34,071 nucleotides of DNA from a virus: IMG/VR virus record IMGVR_UViG_3300018421_000096, positions 1-34,071 of that record. One strand, given 5' to 3'. The translations under genes were made by a program, and so were the position numbers. Positions within the stretch are counted from its first letter, which is position 1. Each line of letters opens with the position of its first letter. Below are positions 32,540-34,071 of the stretch, piece after piece. Below the pieces are notes generated by a model that saw only the letters and a program-made list of their open reading frames with translations, was not told the origin of the DNA and made no database searches.

Positions 32540-33294
32540 CAAATAATCCTTGTCTTTTCGTGACCAACGCGGATGCGAGGATCACACCAAATTTCAAAGC
32601 CTGCTTCCTTTGCATCCAAACAGAAACTCACATCTTCTCCACACATGTCTTGAACCTCACCAGATTCAAAGATTTGCATTTTGGGAGCAAACCATGGATA
32701 CTTCATCTCAGGATGCTCAAAGACGCCATGCTTGATCATCAACCATCCAAAACCTGCATAGTCAACAGTGAATGGCTTTTTACGCTTCGACATGGTTTCC
32801 AGCGTTTCATGATTCATGACTCCACCATTATTGCGGAAATCATCCTCATCCATCCAGTGTGCAACAGAGGACGTTTGCCCGTCTTCCGTACAATACCAAC
32901 CAGAAGAAATATCTTGGTCAAGAAGAATCAGTTGATAGAACTTCTCAGTGTTGAATACGATGTCACTATCAATCCACAATTGATAGTCGTATTTCAGCTT
33001 GCCGTCCCAGGGGATTTGATCAGGTCCTCTGAGTACGTTTGCTCCAAGACACTTACAACGGGCAAAGTTGACCATTGAAGAATAATCTTGAGAAATTTGA
33101 ATACTTGCACCATTCTGCACGAGATCAAAGCAGAGTTGTACAAAGTTCTTCAGAAATGTATATGAAACTCCCCGACCAGGCAAGCAGAACACGATTGCTT
33201 TACCACGAATCATTTCGCGTGCTTTAGCGTAATCGAATTCTGCCTCCTTGGTAACTTCAGGAGCTTTTGCTTTAACAGTAAATCCTTTAGCCAT
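32539..33294 (-). CDS. Glycosyltransferase-like protein (GT-A type, DxD motif)
   Basis: A 251-residue protein with the layout of a small nucleotide-sugar glycosyltransferase. After a Lys-rich leader (residues 1-30) comes a first beta strand (AIVFCLPGRGVSYTF, 33-47). The metal-binding Asp-Ser-Asp follows at 109-111 in YDYQLWIDSDIVF. Further on are an acceptor-side YAGFGWLMIKHG (179-190) and the late acidic/His block CGEDVSFCLDAKEAGFEIW (218-236) with DPRIRVGH (238-245), typical of GT-A folds. No signal peptide or membrane helix is seen. It may modify phage DNA, capsid or host glycans; substrate is unknown. A sigma70-type promoter precedes it, and the frameshifted gene overlaps its stop. Confidence 0.82.
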   Translation of the reverse strand: MAKGFTVKAKAPEVTKEAEFDYAKAREMIRGKAIVFCLPGRGVSYTFLKNFVQLCFDLVQNGASIQISQDYSSMVNFARCKCLGANVLRGPDQIPWDGKLKYDYQLWIDSDIVFNTEKFYQLILLDQDISSGWYCTEDGQTSSVAHWMDEDDFRNNGGVMNHETLETMSKRKKPFTVDYAGFGWLMIKHGVFEHPEMKYPWFAPKMQIFESGEVQDMCGEDVSFCLDAKEAGFEIWCDPRIRVGHEKTRII

Positions 33295-33317
33295 GAGATA
33301 GTGTAATTACATCAGTT

Positions 33318-33346
33318 ATCATACAGTATTATGTAGAGGTTGTCAA
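33318..33346 (-). promoter_or_regulatory. Sigma70-type promoter TTGACA-N17-TATGAT
   Basis: On the minus strand the -35 is TTGACA (33346-33341), the spacer is exactly 17 bases, and the -10 is TATGAT (33323-33318), one mismatch from consensus. Transcription would start near 33311, about 17 bases before the glycosyltransferase ATG. The -35 overlaps the stop codon of the AbrB-like gene. It resembles a host-polymerase early promoter rather than a late one. Confidence 0.72.
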
Positions 33347-33522
33347 TCGGCGTCCTTTACTTCGGTTACTACGATACAATCGCCTTCAACTTCCATATTT
33401 ACTACGGTCCCCTCATACCACCCAAAGTCGTTCAGTATCCACTCAGGAATATTCACATAATACTCCCCAGTAATTGGATCGACCTCTACAGTCGTAAAAT
33501 TTTTATCCGGATTTTTTTGCAT
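33343..33522 (-). CDS. AbrB/MazE-like small protein, 59 aa
   Basis: Read from the minus strand: MQKNPDKNFTTVEVDPITGE, then YYVNIPEWILNDFGWYEGTV and VNMEVEGDCIVVTEVKDAD. The order 'V-pitGe-yv-IPewil---gwyeGt-v--eveGd-ivv' is the swapped-hairpin pattern of AbrB/MazE/SpoVT domains, which bind DNA as dimers and often act as transition regulators or antitoxins. Only the single ~45-residue domain is present. Upstream spacing to ATG is CCTGAG, a poor ribosome site. A regulator or antitoxin role is inferred from fold pattern, not demonstrated. Confidence 0.75.
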   Translation of the reverse strand: MQKNPDKNFTTVEVDPITGEYYVNIPEWILNDFGWYEGTVVNMEVEGDCIVVTEVKDAD

Positions 33523-33634
33523 CTCAGGTAAAACAGTTTTTCATTTTTGTTTTATATAGAACATTTGCGCTTTATAAAGAGCTGGCGAAAGCAAGACTTT
33601 ATAGCTTACAGGGACCCATGGATTTTATATACAC

Positions 33635-33667
33635 GCCCCCAGGCGGCGGACCCCCACGACGGGGGGC
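33635..33667 (-). repeat. G/C-only hairpins in the spacer after the HicA-like gene
   Basis: CCCCC (33651-33655) pairs with GGGGG (33661-33665) across a 5-base loop. GCCCCC (33635-33640) can alternatively pair with the same G-run (33662-33667). The two structures are mutually exclusive. There is no T-tract, so a classical terminator is uncertain. Confidence 0.55.
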
Positions 33668-33721
33668 ACTGCCAAATCACGAACCAATGGACTGCCAAGG
33701 GCGCACGGGTCGTTGGTTCGT
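33668..33721. repeat. Inverted and direct repeats just downstream of the HicA-like gene
   Basis: ACGAACCAA (33679-33687) and TTGGTTCGT (33713-33721) are perfect 9-base inverted arms with a 25-base loop. The right arm touches the stop codon of the HicA-like gene. ACTGCCAA occurs twice in direct orientation (33668-33675 and 33691-33698), 23 bases apart. This could be a terminator stem or a protein-binding site. Confidence 0.6.
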
Positions 33722-33945
33722 TATGCTGCCGCCTTCGCTGCCATCATGAGAGCGTAGAACTTACGGAACTCCGACGACATACCAGGGGAGAGGGTTGAGC
33801 GTCCTTTGCTGCCATGGGAGGGAAGGTGGAAGGTTTGGGGAAGGTCAGGGTGGGTCACCTTGTCGTGACTGCCACCCGACCGAATGACGCCGCCTGCCTT
33901 GTGAATCAAGCGGCGGGCGTCACGAACTTTGATCGGGGATGCCAT
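33721..33945 (-). CDS. HicA-like mRNA-interferase-family protein, 74 aa
   Basis: The sequence has the HicA layout. An N-terminal helix (VRDARRLIHKAGG, residues 7-19) is followed by VIRSGGSHDKVTHP, whose Gly-Ser-His (25-27) holds the family's catalytic His. Next is a beta strand with HLPSHGSKGRS, matching the 'vP-H---el--G' segment, and a C-terminal helix (SSEFRKFYALMMAAKAAA). HicA toxins bind RNA with a dsRBD-like fold and cleave mRNA; length is usual. The ATG lies nine bases after the stop of the preceding partial gene, so both are probably co-transcribed. No HicB-type antitoxin is visible within the window. Codon use is GC-rich, unlike the phage genes. It might be a toxin, a decoy or a repurposed RNA-binding protein. 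Confidence 0.75.
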   Translation of the reverse strand: MASPIKVRDARRLIHKAGGVIRSGGSHDKVTHPDLPQTFHLPSHGSKGRSTLSPGMSSEFRKFYALMMAAKAAA

Positions 33946-33954
33946 GGAAGAATC

Positions 33955-34071
33955 CTACCAGAGGATGGGCGTACCGTCAAAGTCGGTCGCGGTGCCCTGC
34001 TGCTCATCGGCGGCGATGCTCTCCAGGATCTCCAGGAGTTGGGCACCGTCAGCGGCACGGTTGAGAAGGGA
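33955..34071 (-). CDS. C-terminus of an unidentified gene (cut by right edge)
   Basis: The last 38 codons of a minus-strand gene entering from the right edge: SLLNRAADGAQLLEILESIA, then ADEQQGTATDFDGTPILW and a TAG. The visible part is an amphipathic helix followed by an acidic tail ending in a hydrophobic ILW. It is GC-rich, like the HicA-like gene it immediately precedes. The fragment does not look like a HicB C-terminus (no HTH or ribbon-helix-helix), but too little is present to name it. Confidence 0.7.
   Translation of the reverse strand, partial: SLLNRAADGAQLLEILESIAADEQQGTATDFDGTPILW

Larger units (their letters stand above)
33545..34071 (+). other. GC-rich region at the right edge
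   Basis: Base composition changes abruptly from the AT-rich phage background to long G/C-rich stretches. The region holds the end of one gene, the HicA-like gene, and a ~200-base spacer with inverted and direct repeats. The strand given is nominal. The change suggests recent acquisition or a different coding history. Confidence 0.6.

Noticed and set aside
33524-33544. Seven-codon reading frame MKNCFT-stop just before the AbrB-like gene (possible leader peptide)
   Set aside because: There is no ribosome site upstream and no attenuator structure linked to it; short frames of this kind arise easily.
33679-33721. TTGGTTCGT arm considered as the T-arm of a tRNA
   Set aside because: No acceptor, D-arm or anticodon arm can be arranged around it; the inverted repeat has a 25-base loop instead.
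33547-33798. Plus-strand open frame across the GC-rich spacer
   Set aside because: It runs through hairpins and the opposite strand of the HicA-like gene, with no recognisable protein pattern or ribosome site.
33955-34071. Partial right-edge gene considered as HicB antitoxin
   Set aside because: The visible C-terminus has no helix-turn-helix or ribbon-helix-helix pattern; too short to assign.

Overview
The window looks like part of the late, virion-structural region of a T4-like marine myovirus, most like the cyanophages that infect Synechococcus or Prochlorococcus. All supported genes lie on the minus strand, so transcription runs from high to low coordinates. The DNA is visibly AT-rich and densely packed, with several start/stop overlaps of the TAATG or TGATG type. 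The exception is about the last 0.5 kb at the right edge, which is GC-rich.

Right edge (33.3-34.1 kb): the 3' end of an unidentified gene, a HicA-like small protein, a hairpin-rich GC-rich spacer, and a 59-residue AbrB/MazE-like protein. A good sigma70-type promoter (TTGACA-N17-TATGAT) then precedes a glycosyltransferase-like gene. After it come a frameshifted small gene, a 51-residue basic protein and a factor-independent terminator.

Baseplate block (32.1-8.6 kb): a small hypothetical gene, gp25, gp6, a 3,967-residue repeat-rich protein in the position of T4 gene 7, gp8, a 2,368-residue DUF4815-type structural protein, and two overlapping small genes. Fibre and neck block (8.5-0 kb): a BppU-like protein, a small acidic protein, a repeat-bearing fibre-like protein, a coiled-coil protein, gp13, gp14, gp15, gp16, a basic cysteine-module protein, a small hypothetical protein, and the first 26 codons of another gene. 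The order 6-(7)-8-(unrelated genes where T4 has 9-12/wac)-13-14-15-16 follows T4.

T4-type late promoters (TATAAATA, or close variants AATAAATA and CTAAATA) sit in front of the 81-residue gene, gp25, gp8, the BppU-like gene, the fibre gene and the coiled-coil gene. Two factor-independent terminators divide the block.

Most notable: (i) three kinds of repeat module shared among the gp14, gp15, gp8, DUF4815 and giant gp7-position proteins; (ii) a late promoter placed so that its predicted start lies inside a terminator hairpin; (iii) an apparent 1-nt deletion in a small gene; (iv) a GC-rich HicA-like cassette at the right edge. No tRNA, CRISPR array, insertion sequence or integrase was seen.
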